A stretch of 13,922 bases of DNA from Anaerolineales bacterium (lineage in GTDB: Bacteria > Chloroflexota > Anaerolineae > Anaerolineales > UBA11657). Below, piece by piece: positions 1 through 7,658 of the stretch. The stretch covers positions 1 to 13,922 of the forward strand of contig CANNEJ010000011.1 of the NCBI GenBank assembly GCA_947503585.1, in the 5' to 3' direction. Position 1 is the stretch's first letter. The number at the start of each line of letters is the position of its first letter. Made by a program: the position numbers and the translations under genes. The notes under the pieces were generated by a model that was given only the letters and a program-made list of their open reading frames with translations, had not been told where the DNA came from and searched no databases.

Positions 1-561
1 CAGGGATGCCTGGTTAAAGTTTGCGCGCACCAGATTCACGCCGGCGGCGCCGTTGTTCAGCACCTGGATCACCAGCCGCCAGCGCGGGTCAATGCGCGTT
101 TCATCATCCAGCCGCGCGCCGCGCAGCAGCGTTAGCTGCATTGTGGCCTGCGTCAGGTTGGCGCCGCGCAGGTTGGCGCCTTCCAGGTTGGTCTCGATCA
201 GCTCTGTTTCAGAAAGGTCGGCGTTGGCCAGGTTGGCGCCGCGCAGCGATGTGGTCTGCAGGCGGCACCACTTCAGGTTGGCGCCCGTAAGGTCCGCCTC
301 GGAGAGGTTGGCGCCGGCCAGGTCCGCGCTTTGCAGCTGGCCGCGGCCCAGCGCCGCACCTTTCATACTTGCGAAGCGCAGGCTGGCGTTGCGCACATCG
401 CAGCGCGAAAGGTCGCAGGCGTTCAGGTTGGCCATGTGCAGGTTGGCGCCGTTCAGGTCCACGCCGCTCAGGTTTGCATCGCTCAGGTCAATGTTCACCA
501 GCCACAACGGCTTGGGCCGGTTCAGCAGGTCCAGAATTTCGTAGCGGCTTAGTTCAGTCAC
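1..561 (-). CDS. Pentapeptide-repeat protein, partial (3' end outside window)
   Basis: The gene reads leftward and is open to the window edge; 187 codons are visible with no stop. After a short N-terminal segment (about residues 1-24), roughly 26 consecutive pentapeptides run from about residue 25 to 154. They have the A(D/N)LxG pattern, with NL or DL at regular five-residue steps. This fold is a right-handed quadrilateral beta-helix. A non-repeat stretch at about 155-175 (around DPRWRLVIQVLNNGAAG) follows, and pentapeptides appear to resume (NLVRANFNQASL). The start is taken as GTG at 561, the first start codon in frame after the sulfurtransferase stop. It lies only 9 nt past that stop, so the two genes are probably cotranscribed. 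No clear ribosome binding site is visible. No signal peptide or membrane segment is seen, so it is probably cytoplasmic. The specific function is unknown; these proteins are scaffolds or, in some cases, DNA mimics. Confidence 0.88.
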   Translation of the reverse strand, partial: MTELSRYEILDLLNRPKPLWLVNIDLSDANLSGVDLNGANLHMANLNACDLSRCDVRNASLRFASMKGAALGRGQLQSADLAGANLSEADLTGANLKWCRLQTTSLRGANLANADLSETELIETNLEGANLRGANLTQATMQLTLLRGARLDDETRIDPRWRLVIQVLNNGAAGVNLVRANFNQASL

Positions 562-570
562 GGGCGCGGC

Positions 571-1425
571 TCAGTCGGCGCCGGTTGCCACCGGGCGCGC
601 CGCGTCGGTAATCCATTCGCTCCAGGAGCCGGCGTACACGCGCGGCAGCGCGTGGCCCGCATGCTGCAGCGCCAGCGCCGTGTGCGCTGCCGTCACGCCG
701 GAGCCGCAGTACAAAATGCAGTCCGCGCTGCTGGTGCCGCGCAGCAGTGCATCAAAATGCGCGTTCAGTTCCGCCGCCGGCCGAAAGTAGCCGTCCGGCT
801 GCAGGCAGTCTGTGTGCGGCGCATTGCGCGCGCCGGGAATGTGCCCGGCCACCGCATCCAGCAATTCTTGTTCGCCGCGAAAGCGCTCTGCGCTGCGCAC
901 ATCCAGCAGCGCGCGCTGCGCCTGTGTGCGCACTGCCGCCACCTCCGCTGCGCTGGCCAGCAGGCTGTTGTTGAGCGTGGCGCTAAAGCGGCGCGGTGTT
1001 TGTGCGGCGGGTGCGCTGCTCAGCGCGTGGCCGGCTGCCTGCCACGCGGGCAGCCCGCCGTCCAGCACGGCAGCTGCCGCGTGGCCCAGCCAGCGCAGCA
1101 GCAACCACAGCCGCGCGGCCATTGTGCCGCCGCTGGCATCGTAGGCCACCACTTGCACACCGGCCGTAATACCCCAGCTGCCCAAAGTGCGCTCCAGCGT
1201 TTCCACATCCGGCAGCGGATGGCGTCCCGTGTGGCCGGGGCGCACCGGGCCGGAGAGGTCGCGGTTCAGGTGCGCGTAGTGCGCGCCGGCAATGTGGCCG
1301 AGCTGGTATTGCTGTGCGCCCAGCTCCGGCTCTGGCAGCGCAAAGCGGCAATCCACCACCACCCAGTCCGGGCGCGGCCAGTTAGCGGCCAGCTGCGCGC
1401 TGCTGATTAATGTCTGGTATTGCAT
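571..1425 (-). CDS. sseA: 3-mercaptopyruvate sulfurtransferase (tandem rhodanese domains)
   Basis: The 284-residue protein has the usual length of two-domain rhodaneses. The N-terminal rhodanese domain (about 8-135) is inactive, with family motifs such as HIAGAHYAHLNRDLSG and YDASGGTMAARLWLLLRWLGH. The C-terminal catalytic domain (about 155-280) contains the active-site loop CGSGVTA at residues 240-246, with Cys240 as the predicted persulfide-forming residue. The CG(S/T)GVT loop is typical of 3-mercaptopyruvate sulfurtransferases, whereas thiosulfate sulfurtransferases usually carry CRxGVT. Specificity is therefore inferred as mercaptopyruvate to thiol or cyanide acceptors in the cytoplasm. 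The ATG at 1425 sits 8 nt after a perfect TATAAT on the same strand, so the mRNA is probably leaderless. The stop lies 9 nt before the GTG of the pentapeptide-repeat gene. It could be annotated simply as thiosulfate sulfurtransferase. Confidence 0.92.
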   Translation of the reverse strand: MQYQTLISSAQLAANWPRPDWVVVDCRFALPEPELGAQQYQLGHIAGAHYAHLNRDLSGPVRPGHTGRHPLPDVETLERTLGSWGITAGVQVVAYDASGGTMAARLWLLLRWLGHAAAAVLDGGLPAWQAAGHALSSAPAAQTPRRFSATLNNSLLASAAEVAAVRTQAQRALLDVRSAERFRGEQELLDAVAGHIPGARNAPHTDCLQPDGYFRPAAELNAHFDALLRGTSSADCILYCGSGVTAAHTALALQHAGHALPRVYAGSWSEWITDAARPVATGAD

Positions 1426-1433
1426 GCGCCCGC

Positions 1434-1439
1434 ATTATA
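1434..1439 (-). promoter_or_regulatory. Perfect -10 box of a leaderless sseA promoter
   Basis: The minus strand reads TATAAT here, a perfect sigma70-type -10 hexamer. With the usual 6-nt gap the transcript would start at about 1427, two bases before the ATG at 1425. No convincing -35 is seen at 16-18 bp. No ribosome binding site fits in the remaining space, so leaderless translation is inferred. Confidence 0.6.
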
Positions 1440-1462
1440 ACGGCGCAGTTGCGCTGCGCTGT

Positions 1463-1490
1463 TTGACAGCCATGCGAAGCAACCGATAAT
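1463..1490 (+). promoter_or_regulatory. Near-consensus promoter of the rnd operon, start site at the GTG
   Basis: TTGACA at 1463-1468 and GATAAT at 1485-1490 are separated by 16 bp, a near-perfect sigma70-type promoter. The predicted transcription start (seventh base after the -10 box) is 1497, which is exactly the G of the GTG start codon of rnd. The promoter is divergent to the sseA -10 box within the same 71-bp spacer. Confidence 0.75.
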
Positions 1491-1496
1491 ACAAGC

Positions 1497-2660
1497 GTGC
1501 AACCGGCCCAGCTGCCCGCAGTGCAAGTGATCATGGATGCCGCCGGCTTGCAGCAGCTGCTGCAAGCATTGCGCACACAGCCGGCCATCGCCGTGGACAC
1601 AGAGTCCAACTCGCTGCACGCCTACCGCGAGCGTGTTTGCCTGCTGCAGTTCTCCACCCCCGCGCAAGACTTTATTCTGGATCCGCTGGCGCTGCCGCAG
1701 CTGGACGAGCTGGGCGCGATATTTGCCGACGCGCGCGTGCAAAAAGTTTTTCACGCTGCTGAGTATGACCTGATCTGCCTGCAGCGCGATTTCGGCTGGC
1801 AGGTGTGCAATGTTTTCGACACCATGCTGGCGGCGCGCTCGCTGGGCTGGCCGGAGCTGGGCCTGGCGGCACTGCTAACCAAGCGCCACAACATTCCGGT
1901 AAACAAGCGCTTCCAGCGTGCAGACTGGCGCGTGCGCCCGCTGACTGCCGAGCAGCTGGCCTATGCACAGCTGGACACGCACTTCCTTCTGGCGCTGTGC
2001 GCTGACCTGCAAGCCGAGCTGGCGCAGAAAGCGCTGCTGCCCGAGGCCAGTGAAGAGTTTGAGCGCCTGCTGCGCAGCACGGCGCGGGCCGCGCAGCGCG
2101 CGCCGCAAAACGGCGCGCCGCGCGGCAGCTTCTGGCAGGTTACCGGCGCGCGCCTGCTGGCACCGCGCGCAGCGGCCATTTTGCAGGCGGTGCACGCCTA
2201 CCGCGAAGATGCCGCGCGCAAAGCGGACCAGCCGCCATTTAAAATTATGAGCGACCAGGTGCTGCTGGCGCTGGCGCAGCAGGCGCCGCGCAATCCCGGC
2301 CAGCTGCGCAGCGTTGGCCTGGCCGGCTCGCAGCAACAGCAGCACGGGCGCCAGCTGCTGGAGGCCATCGAGCGCGGGCGCGCAGCCAAACCGCCCGTGC
2401 TGCCCGTGCCGGAGCGCACCGATCCGCGCGTGCTGGTGCGCTACGATGCGCTGCACAACTGGCGCAAGGCGCGCGCCAAAACGCGCGGCGTGGAGTCCGA
2501 TGTGATTGTGGCGCGCGAGGCGCTGTGGGAAATTGCCGTCACCAACCCGGTTGCCGAAGCAGACCTCGAAGCCGTGACGGAGATGGGGCCGTGGCGCCGC
2601 GCGGCGTATGCCAGCGAGCTGCTGGGCGTGGTGCAGCGCGCCAACGCCGCGCCGCCGTAA
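1497..2660 (+). CDS. rnd: Ribonuclease D (DEDDy 3'-5' exoribonuclease with HRDC domains)
   Basis: This 387-residue protein matches the length and layout of RNase D, which trims 3' ends of tRNA precursors and other small RNAs. The exonuclease domain covers about residues 10-175. Exo I is VDTES (Asp34, Glu36). Exo II is HAAEYD (Asp91), with the following FDTM at Asp108. Exo III is YAQLD (Tyr156, Asp160), giving the DEDDy signature. Helical HRDC modules follow at about 210-290 (PFKIMSDQVLLALAQ) and about 305-385. The GTG at 1497 is chosen because it coincides with the predicted transcription start; ATG at 1533 is in frame but has no ribosome binding site. It is the first gene of an apparent operon with the beta-CASP nuclease 4 nt downstream, and a tRNA gene lies at the end of the cluster. 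Confidence 0.93.
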   Translation: MQPAQLPAVQVIMDAAGLQQLLQALRTQPAIAVDTESNSLHAYRERVCLLQFSTPAQDFILDPLALPQLDELGAIFADARVQKVFHAAEYDLICLQRDFGWQVCNVFDTMLAARSLGWPELGLAALLTKRHNIPVNKRFQRADWRVRPLTAEQLAYAQLDTHFLLALCADLQAELAQKALLPEASEEFERLLRSTARAAQRAPQNGAPRGSFWQVTGARLLAPRAAAILQAVHAYREDAARKADQPPFKIMSDQVLLALAQQAPRNPGQLRSVGLAGSQQQQHGRQLLEAIERGRAAKPPVLPVPERTDPRVLVRYDALHNWRKARAKTRGVESDVIVAREALWEIAVTNPVAEADLEAVTEMGPWRRAAYASELLGVVQRANAAPP

Positions 2661-2664
2661 AGCC

Positions 2665-4068
2665 ATGCTGCAAGTAACCTTTCACGGTGCGGCCGAAACC
2701 GTCACCGGCTCGCAGCACTTGATTGACATGGACGGCACGCAGCTGCTGCTGGACTGCGGGCTGTTTCAGGGCCGGCGGGCGGAGAGCTATGAGCGCAACC
2801 GCCTGCCGCCGTATGATGCGCAGCAGCTGCAGGCGGTGCTGCTCTCGCATGCCCACACCGACCATTCAGCAAATTTGCCCACGCTGGCGCGCCTGGGCTT
2901 TACCGGCCGCGTGCACAGCACGCCCGCCACACAAGACCTGGCTGCGCTAATGCTGCGCGACTCCGCCAAAATTCAAGTTTCTGACACCGAGTTTGTAAAC
3001 AAAATCCGCCGCCGCCGCCACGAGCCGCCGGTGGAACCGCTGTACCTGCCCGAGCATGCAGAGGCGGCGCTGCGGCTATTCCAGAGCCATGCCTATACGG
3101 AAAAATTTTCCGTGCTGCCGAAAGTGGCAGCCACCTTTCAGGATGCCGGCCACATCCTTGGGTCCGCATCCATCGTGTGCGAGCTGGACACGGCGCGCGG
3201 TTTGCGCACCATTGGCTTCAGCGGGGACCTGGGCCGCAACGACATGCCCATCCTGTGCGACCCGGTGGAACTGGACACCGATTTGGACTTGCTGATTATG
3301 GAAGGCACCTACGGCAACCGCCAGCATGCAACCCCGGCCGATGCCGTGGAGGCGCTGGCTGGCGCAGTGCGCAGTGTGTGCGCCAGCGGCGGCCGCCTCA
3401 TCATCCCGGCTTTTGCGGTTGGCCGCGCGCAAGAACTTATCTATTGGCTGCACCGCCTGATGGAAGCCGGGCGCGTGCCGCGCATCCCGGTGTTTTTAGA
3501 CAGCCCGCTGGCTAGCGGCGCCTCCAAAGTGTTTGGCGACCACAGCGCCGTGTTTGATGAAGAGACGCTGGCGTTCATTGGCATTCATCCGCAGGGTGCG
3601 CTGCGCTTCAAGGAGCTCACCTACGTGGCTTCTGCTGACGAGTCGCGCGCGCTCAACGAGCGCAGTGGACCGTATATTGTCATCAGTGCCTCGGGCATGT
3701 GCGAGGCCGGCCGCATCCTGCATCACCTGCGCAACAACATTGGCGACCCGCGCAACCTTATCCTGATTGTGTCGTGGCAGGCGGAGCACACGCTGGGGCG
3801 GCGGCTGGTGGAAAGGCAGCCGCGCGTGCGCATCTTCGGCGAGGAGTTTGCAGTGCGCGCCCCGGTGCAGGTCATCAACGGCCTGTCGGCGCACGCCGAC
3901 CAGGCGGGCTTGCTGCGCTGGGCGGGCGCGCTGCGCGGGCGCGTAAAGCAGGTGGCGCTGGTGCACGGCGAGCTGGATGCGCTGCAAGCGCTGCGCGCGC
4001 AACTGCTGGCGGCCGGCTTTCCCAATGTGCACATCCCCAAAATGCACGAGACGCTGCAAATCCCCTGA
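2665..4068 (+). CDS. Beta-CASP metallo-beta-lactamase RNase (CPSF/YSH1-like)
   Basis: This 467-residue protein belongs to the MBL-fold, beta-CASP RNA-processing nuclease group related to eukaryotic CPSF73/Ysh1 (COG1236 type). The metal site is clear: HAHTDH at residues 62-67 (motif 2), GHILGS with His163 (motif 3) and SGDLG with Asp188 (motif 4). The beta-CASP insert follows, with MEGTYG at about 212-217, PAFAVGRAQE at about 249-258 and SASGMCEAGRILHHL at about 341-355. The last motif is GLSAHAD with His410. It is expected to act as a Zn-dependent cytoplasmic endo- or exoribonuclease. The start is ATG 2665, which gives the standard MBL N-terminus (LQVTFHGAAETVTGS) and lies 4 nt after the rnd stop. 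No ribosome binding site is visible, so translation is probably coupled to rnd. The natural substrate is unknown. Confidence 0.93.
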   Translation: MLQVTFHGAAETVTGSQHLIDMDGTQLLLDCGLFQGRRAESYERNRLPPYDAQQLQAVLLSHAHTDHSANLPTLARLGFTGRVHSTPATQDLAALMLRDSAKIQVSDTEFVNKIRRRRHEPPVEPLYLPEHAEAALRLFQSHAYTEKFSVLPKVAATFQDAGHILGSASIVCELDTARGLRTIGFSGDLGRNDMPILCDPVELDTDLDLLIMEGTYGNRQHATPADAVEALAGAVRSVCASGGRLIIPAFAVGRAQELIYWLHRLMEAGRVPRIPVFLDSPLASGASKVFGDHSAVFDEETLAFIGIHPQGALRFKELTYVASADESRALNERSGPYIVISASGMCEAGRILHHLRNNIGDPRNLILIVSWQAEHTLGRRLVERQPRVRIFGEEFAVRAPVQVINGLSAHADQAGLLRWAGALRGRVKQVALVHGELDALQALRAQLLAAGFPNVHIPKMHETLQIP

Positions 4069-4080
4069 GGCGCGCAGCGC

Positions 4081-4443
4081 ATGCAATTTGACGCGGCGCA
4101 GCTGGAGCGCCTGGAGCAGGAGCGCAACATCTGGCTGGCCACCGCCCGCGCGGACGGCCGCGCGCACCTGGTGCCGGTATGGTTTGTGTACTGGCAGGCG
4201 GCGGTCTACATTTGCGTGGAGCCGCACAGCGTGAAGGCGCGCAACCTGGCGCGCGACCCGCGCACAACCCTGGCGCTGGAAGATGGCGACCGCGCGCTGG
4301 TGCTGGCCGGCAAAGCCGCGCCCGTGCTTGCGCCGCCGGAAGTGGCTGCGCGCTTCAAAGCCAAGTACAACTGGGAGCTGGGCAGCGACACGCAGTACAC
4401 CACTGTGCTGTGCATCACACTGGCGCAGCGCGTGATGGGCTGA
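4081..4443 (+). CDS. PPOX-fold flavin/F420-binding family protein
   Basis: The 120-residue protein resembles small split-barrel pyridoxamine-phosphate-oxidase-like proteins, which bind FMN or F420 and reduce varied substrates. Visible family features are the N-terminal LATARADGRAHLVPVWFVYW (first strands) and the following segment containing SVKARNLARDPRTTLALED, which forms the flavin-contacting core. The C-terminal part (about 80-118) has the terminal strand and helix, ending TVLCITLAQRVMG. It begins 12 nt after the nuclease stop, and GAGG about 10 nt upstream of the ATG is a weak ribosome binding site, so it is probably the third gene of the rnd operon. FMN versus F420 cannot be decided by eye. 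The link to RNA metabolism is positional only. Confidence 0.78.
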   Translation: MQFDAAQLERLEQERNIWLATARADGRAHLVPVWFVYWQAAVYICVEPHSVKARNLARDPRTTLALEDGDRALVLAGKAAPVLAPPEVAARFKAKYNWELGSDTQYTTVLCITLAQRVMG

Positions 4444-4453
4444 AGGCGGCTGC

Positions 4454-4459
4454 TAAAAT
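4454..4459 (+). promoter_or_regulatory. Extended -10 promoter for tRNA-Ser
   Basis: TGCTAAAAT at 4451-4459 is an extended -10 element (TGn plus TAAAAT). The predicted start is 4466-4467, the first base of the mature tRNA or one base before it, so the precursor would have almost no 5' leader. No clear -35 is seen, as is usual for extended -10 promoters. Confidence 0.5.
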
Positions 4460-4466
4460 CTGCGGT

Positions 4467-4557
<91 letters not shown>

Positions 4558-4588
4558 TGACGAACAACCCGTATGTGCACTGGTGATT

Positions 4589-4614
4589 GGCGCAAACTTG
4601 CGCCCCCGAGTTTT
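4589..4614 (+). terminator. Possible terminator after tRNA-Ser
   Basis: GGCGCAA-AC-TTGCGCC at 4589-4604 is a perfect inverted repeat (a 6-bp stem with a 4-nt loop when folded). A TTTT run follows at 4611-4614. The T-run is short and set back by 6 nt, so it is a weak intrinsic terminator at best. The rest of the 4557-4806 spacer shows only a 7-bp hairpin at 4643-4662 and no supported gene. Confidence 0.4.
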
Positions 4615-4806
4615 GCCCGGCTAAAACTTAAGCGCGCCCGCAGCCTGCTTTTTGGAGCAGGCGCGGAATCTAGAATGCGGGGCGCTGCAAAGCCGCAGCG
4701 ATCGCGCCGCCGGATTTGGATTGCAGCATTGGGTCTTGGCTGGTAATGGCAAAGCGCGTTTGCGGCGCGCATAATGCGCAGACCGTGCGCCGGTCACCCT
4801 GCGCAA

Positions 4807-6132
4807 CTATTCTGCGGCAGCCGGTAAATCTGTTTTGACGCTGCTCGTGTCGGCGGTGGCATGTGGCACTGCGCGCATCTCCGCCAAAAATAGCAGCCAG
4901 GCCACAAACACCGTAATCAGCGGCAGAAAGTCCAGCGCAATTTTTGCCAGGCGCGCAATCGGCAGCGGGAGCGCACTCTCTGAGTAGTGCGGGATCAATG
5001 CCAGCCCCAGCAGCAATCCAATCTGCGGCGCATCCCGGCGGCGGTGCAGGATGTAAACCACGGGTGCAATCGCAATTACCAGGCTGTACGGTTTCAGCCG
5101 CGGCACCAGCAGCGCAAACACCACGCAAAGGAACAGGATAATCAAGCGCGGCTCGAAGGCTGCCGCACGCTTGCGGTAGCGCAAAAGGTGGAACAAGCTG
5201 CTGGCTGCAATTGCCGTGCAGCCGGCCAGATAAAACAGCTCATCACTGTATGGTCCCGGCTGGCCAAAGCCGCCGATCTTGTCCGCCATCCAGCCGCCAA
5301 CGGCCGGCAGGGCCGCGCGCCAGAAGAACAACGCCGAGGTGTTGTCGGCGCCGGAATCGCGCTCGTACTGAAACAGGTTGGCATCCAAAACCTGCTGCCA
5401 CCCGCTCTTACCCGCGGCAGCGCCACCCGCGGACAAGCTGCGAAATTGCTGCCACTCTGCGGGAAACAAGATTGGATTCAATGCAAAGAGGACGACCAGG
5501 CTGATGACCCCCCAGCCAAATGCGCGCCAGCGCGGCTGCGGGAAAGCCGCCAACGGCGCCAGTATAAAAAATGCCGGCAGCACCTTAAGTAGTGAAGCCA
5601 TTGCAATCAATACCCCGTATCTTTTGTCGTGTCCGTTTAGCAGCGCCGCCAGTGCCAGCCAGAGCAACACCGCCTCCACCATGCCAACATTTCCGGTGGT
5701 GAGCAGCCACAAGAGCGTACCGTTCAGGCCAAAACATACAATGAGCATGGCTGCCGGATGCATTAGCAGGTCGAACTTCCAAAAATGTCTGGCCCAGATC
5801 CATGCCAGCAGCGCTGCCCCAAGCAGCTCAATCCCAAGCCATAAATTTATTGCCGCCGGATAGGACAGCAGCGTGAATGGCAGAAAGAGGCGCAGCCCAA
5901 GTGGCGGATAGACCCAGGCAATGATGTGCCCCGCAGGATAGTTGAGCAGCGGCTGCAGCGCGTAGGGGCTCATGCCAGCCCGCAGCAACAAGGCGCCGTT
6001 ATAGCCGGCGGCAAAGTCCCACATGTAGCGCCCAACCCACACGCCAAGCAAAAGCCCGCTACCCAGGATCAACCATGTGCTTCGGGGCACGCGCAGCTTG
6101 GCGGGGGGCACTGGTGGTTGGGCGTGCGTCAT
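4807..6132 (-). CDS. GT87-like polytopic glycosyltransferase, copy A
   Basis: This 441-residue integral membrane protein has about ten or more hydrophobic segments and looks like a GT-C glycosyltransferase of the GT87/DUF2029 family. Family members use polyprenyl-phosphate sugars (usually mannose) on the outer face of the membrane. The first extracytoplasmic loop has WDF with Asp39 (candidate catalytic Asp), GMSPY at about 53-57 and VYPP at about 74-77. A Lys in a membrane helix (LLKVLP, Lys183) also fits the family. The C-terminal tail after about residue 420 is hydrophilic. It is strongly similar along its whole length to the next gene upstream (6270-7580), so the two are tandem duplicates. 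The ATG at 6132 gives an N-terminus that aligns with copy B (VPRSTW...). No good ribosome binding site is visible. The sugar and acceptor are unknown. Confidence 0.8.
   Translation of the reverse strand: MTHAQPPVPPAKLRVPRSTWLILGSGLLLGVWVGRYMWDFAAGYNGALLLRAGMSPYALQPLLNYPAGHIIAWVYPPLGLRLFLPFTLLSYPAAINLWLGIELLGAALLAWIWARHFWKFDLLMHPAAMLIVCFGLNGTLLWLLTTGNVGMVEAVLLWLALAALLNGHDKRYGVLIAMASLLKVLPAFFILAPLAAFPQPRWRAFGWGVISLVVLFALNPILFPAEWQQFRSLSAGGAAAGKSGWQQVLDANLFQYERDSGADNTSALFFWRAALPAVGGWMADKIGGFGQPGPYSDELFYLAGCTAIAASSLFHLLRYRKRAAAFEPRLIILFLCVVFALLVPRLKPYSLVIAIAPVVYILHRRRDAPQIGLLLGLALIPHYSESALPLPIARLAKIALDFLPLITVFVAWLLFLAEMRAVPHATADTSSVKTDLPAAAE
5596..5643. repeat. 48-bp exact repeat shared by the two GT87-like genes, copy 1
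   Basis: This 48-bp segment is identical to 7047-7094. It encodes the same stretch in both proteins (around LLNGHDKRYGVLIAMA). Flanking DNA has diverged, so the identity at all codon positions stands out and suggests recent duplication or gene conversion. Confidence 0.85.
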
Positions 6133-6269
6133 TTAGCAGCTTGCCCCGGAAAGGTTAGGTTTCGCGAAGTGCAGACTGCGGGGATGAATGGTTGCGGCTG
6201 GCGCGTGAGCAGTCCCGGGAATGTGAAGCGTAGGCGGAAGTTTCATTGGGAGTTGAAGTGGCGCAGAAC

Positions 6270-7580
6270 CTATGCAGCGCTGCCAATTTCGGAGGTCGCA
6301 TGCGGCACTACGCGCATCTCAGCTAAAAAGAGCAGCCATGCGACGAACACTGTCAACAATGGCAGAAAATCTATGCTGATGGTTGCCAGGCGCGCGATGG
6401 GGAGCGGGAGTGCACCGTCTATATAGTGCGGGATTAAGGTCAGGCCCAGCAGTAATCCGAATTGCGGTGCGGCCAGCCGCCGATAGTAAATGAATACTAC
6501 CGGTGCGATCGCAATCACCAGACTGTACGGTTTCAGCCGCGGCACAAGCAGCACAAACACCAGGCACAGAAACAGAACTATCAGGTGCGACTCAAAGACC
6601 GCTGCGCGCTGCCGGTAGCGCAATAGGTGGAACAAGCTGCTGGCTGCAATCGCAGCAGCGCCCAGCAGATAGATGAGCTCATCACTGTAGCTGGCAGCAT
6701 TTGCGGGCCAGACACCCATGCCGGCTTTGTCCGCCACCCAGCCGCCGACCGCCGGCAGGGCAGCGCGCCAGAAGAACAAAGCTGAGGTGTTGGCAGCACC
6801 GCCGGCTTCACGCTCGTACTGAAACAAGTTTGCATCCAGTGCGCGCTGCCACCAATTTGTTCCGGTGGTCGCTGCGCCCAGCGTAGTGGCGCGAAATTGC
6901 TGAAATTCCCGCGGAAACAAGATCGGATTTAGCGCGAACAGGAAGGCCATGCACGCCACGCCCCAGCCAAATGCGCGCCAGCGCGGGCGCGGAAATGCAA
7001 GCAGCGGCAGCAGGAGAAAGAAGGCGGGCAGTACCTTCAAGAGTGCAGCCATTGCAATCAATACCCCGTATCTTTTGTCGTGTCCGTTTAGCAGTGCGCT
7101 AAGCGCCAGCCATAGCAGCACTTGCTCCAGCAGGGCGGGGTTGCCTGAGGAGAGGTCCCACAGCAGCGTGTTATTGAGGCCAAAACAAAGTATGAGCAGC
7201 GCCGCCGGCCGGGTCAGCAGGTCGAACTTCCAGAAATGCTGCGCCCACAGCTGCGCGAGCAGCACTGCGCCCAGCAGCTTCACGCCAAACCAGGCGGCTG
7301 CGGCTGCAGGATAGGCAAGCAAGGTGAACGGCAACGCCAATACTAGCGTCACTGGCAGGTACATATAGCCAATCAAATGTGTACCCGGATAGTATGCGAG
7401 CGCTTCGGATGAGTATGGGTTTAGGCCGGCGCGCAGCAGCAACGCCGCATTGTAAAGTACCGGAAAATCCCACTGGTAGCGGCCAACCCAAATCACAATC
7501 AGCAGCCAAATGCCGAGCAGCCACCAAGTACTGCGCGGCACGCGCTGTGCACCGTCCGGCTGCATGAACAGGGCGCGCAT
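6270..7580 (-). CDS. GT87-like polytopic glycosyltransferase, copy B
   Basis: This 436-residue membrane protein is a close paralogue of copy A, sharing long identical blocks such as NGHDKRYGVLIAMA, DANLFQYER and PRLKPYSLVIAIAPVV. It shows the same GT-C layout: a first loop with WDF (Asp38), GLNPY at about 52-56, and the equivalent of the YPP motif reading YLP (about 74-76), where copy A keeps YPP. The intramembrane Lys (LLKVLP) is kept. The expected role is transfer of a lipid-linked sugar at the outer membrane face. The start is ATG at 7580; a second in-frame ATG five codons later (at 7565) is also possible. A 137-nt spacer separates it from copy A and 170 nt separate it from the GT39-like gene upstream, so cotranscription is likely but not tight. 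Sugar and acceptor are unknown. Confidence 0.8.
   Translation of the reverse strand: MRALFMQPDGAQRVPRSTWWLLGIWLLIVIWVGRYQWDFPVLYNAALLLRAGLNPYSSEALAYYPGTHLIGYMYLPVTLVLALPFTLLAYPAAAAAWFGVKLLGAVLLAQLWAQHFWKFDLLTRPAALLILCFGLNNTLLWDLSSGNPALLEQVLLWLALSALLNGHDKRYGVLIAMAALLKVLPAFFLLLPLLAFPRPRWRAFGWGVACMAFLFALNPILFPREFQQFRATTLGAATTGTNWWQRALDANLFQYEREAGGAANTSALFFWRAALPAVGGWVADKAGMGVWPANAASYSDELIYLLGAAAIAASSLFHLLRYRQRAAVFESHLIVLFLCLVFVLLVPRLKPYSLVIAIAPVVFIYYRRLAAPQFGLLLGLTLIPHYIDGALPLPIARLATISIDFLPLLTVFVAWLLFLAEMRVVPHATSEIGSAA
7047..7094. repeat. 48-bp exact repeat shared by the two GT87-like genes, copy 2
   Basis: Identical to 5596-5643, in the same orientation and 1451 bp away. It lies inside the coding sequence of copy B. 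Confidence 0.85.
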
Positions 7581-7658
7581 CAGTCAGGTGGCAAGTGCCC
7601 GCACGTTAGTGGTGTAGCGCCGAGCCGGTAAAGGTTTTGGGGTGCTGAACCGATGCGA

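Noticed and set aside
150..480. Regularly spaced CAGGTTGGCGCC copies that look like a direct-repeat or CRISPR-like array
   Set aside because: They are the GANL codons of pentapeptide repeats on the minus strand. Spacing is a multiple of 15 nt and the intervening bases continue the protein repeat.
652..1410. A 252-codon plus-strand frame opposite sseA
   Set aside because: Low-complexity Arg/Ala/Gln composition with no motif; the minus strand encodes a full rhodanese pair with the CGSGVTA active site.
2608..2664. Longer start for the beta-CASP nuclease within the end of rnd
   Set aside because: The 19 extra residues are out-of-frame rnd sequence, while ATG 2665 gives the standard MBL-fold N-terminus.
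4643..4662. GCCTGCT/AGCAGGC hairpin as a terminator of GT87 copy A
   Set aside because: The stem is real, but it lies about 145 nt past the stop and no T-run follows directly on the minus strand.
4671..4746. TAGAAT followed by a 24-codon frame as a small leaderless gene
   Set aside because: The ATG overlaps the -10-like hexamer, so it would lie upstream of the transcription start, and there is no -35.
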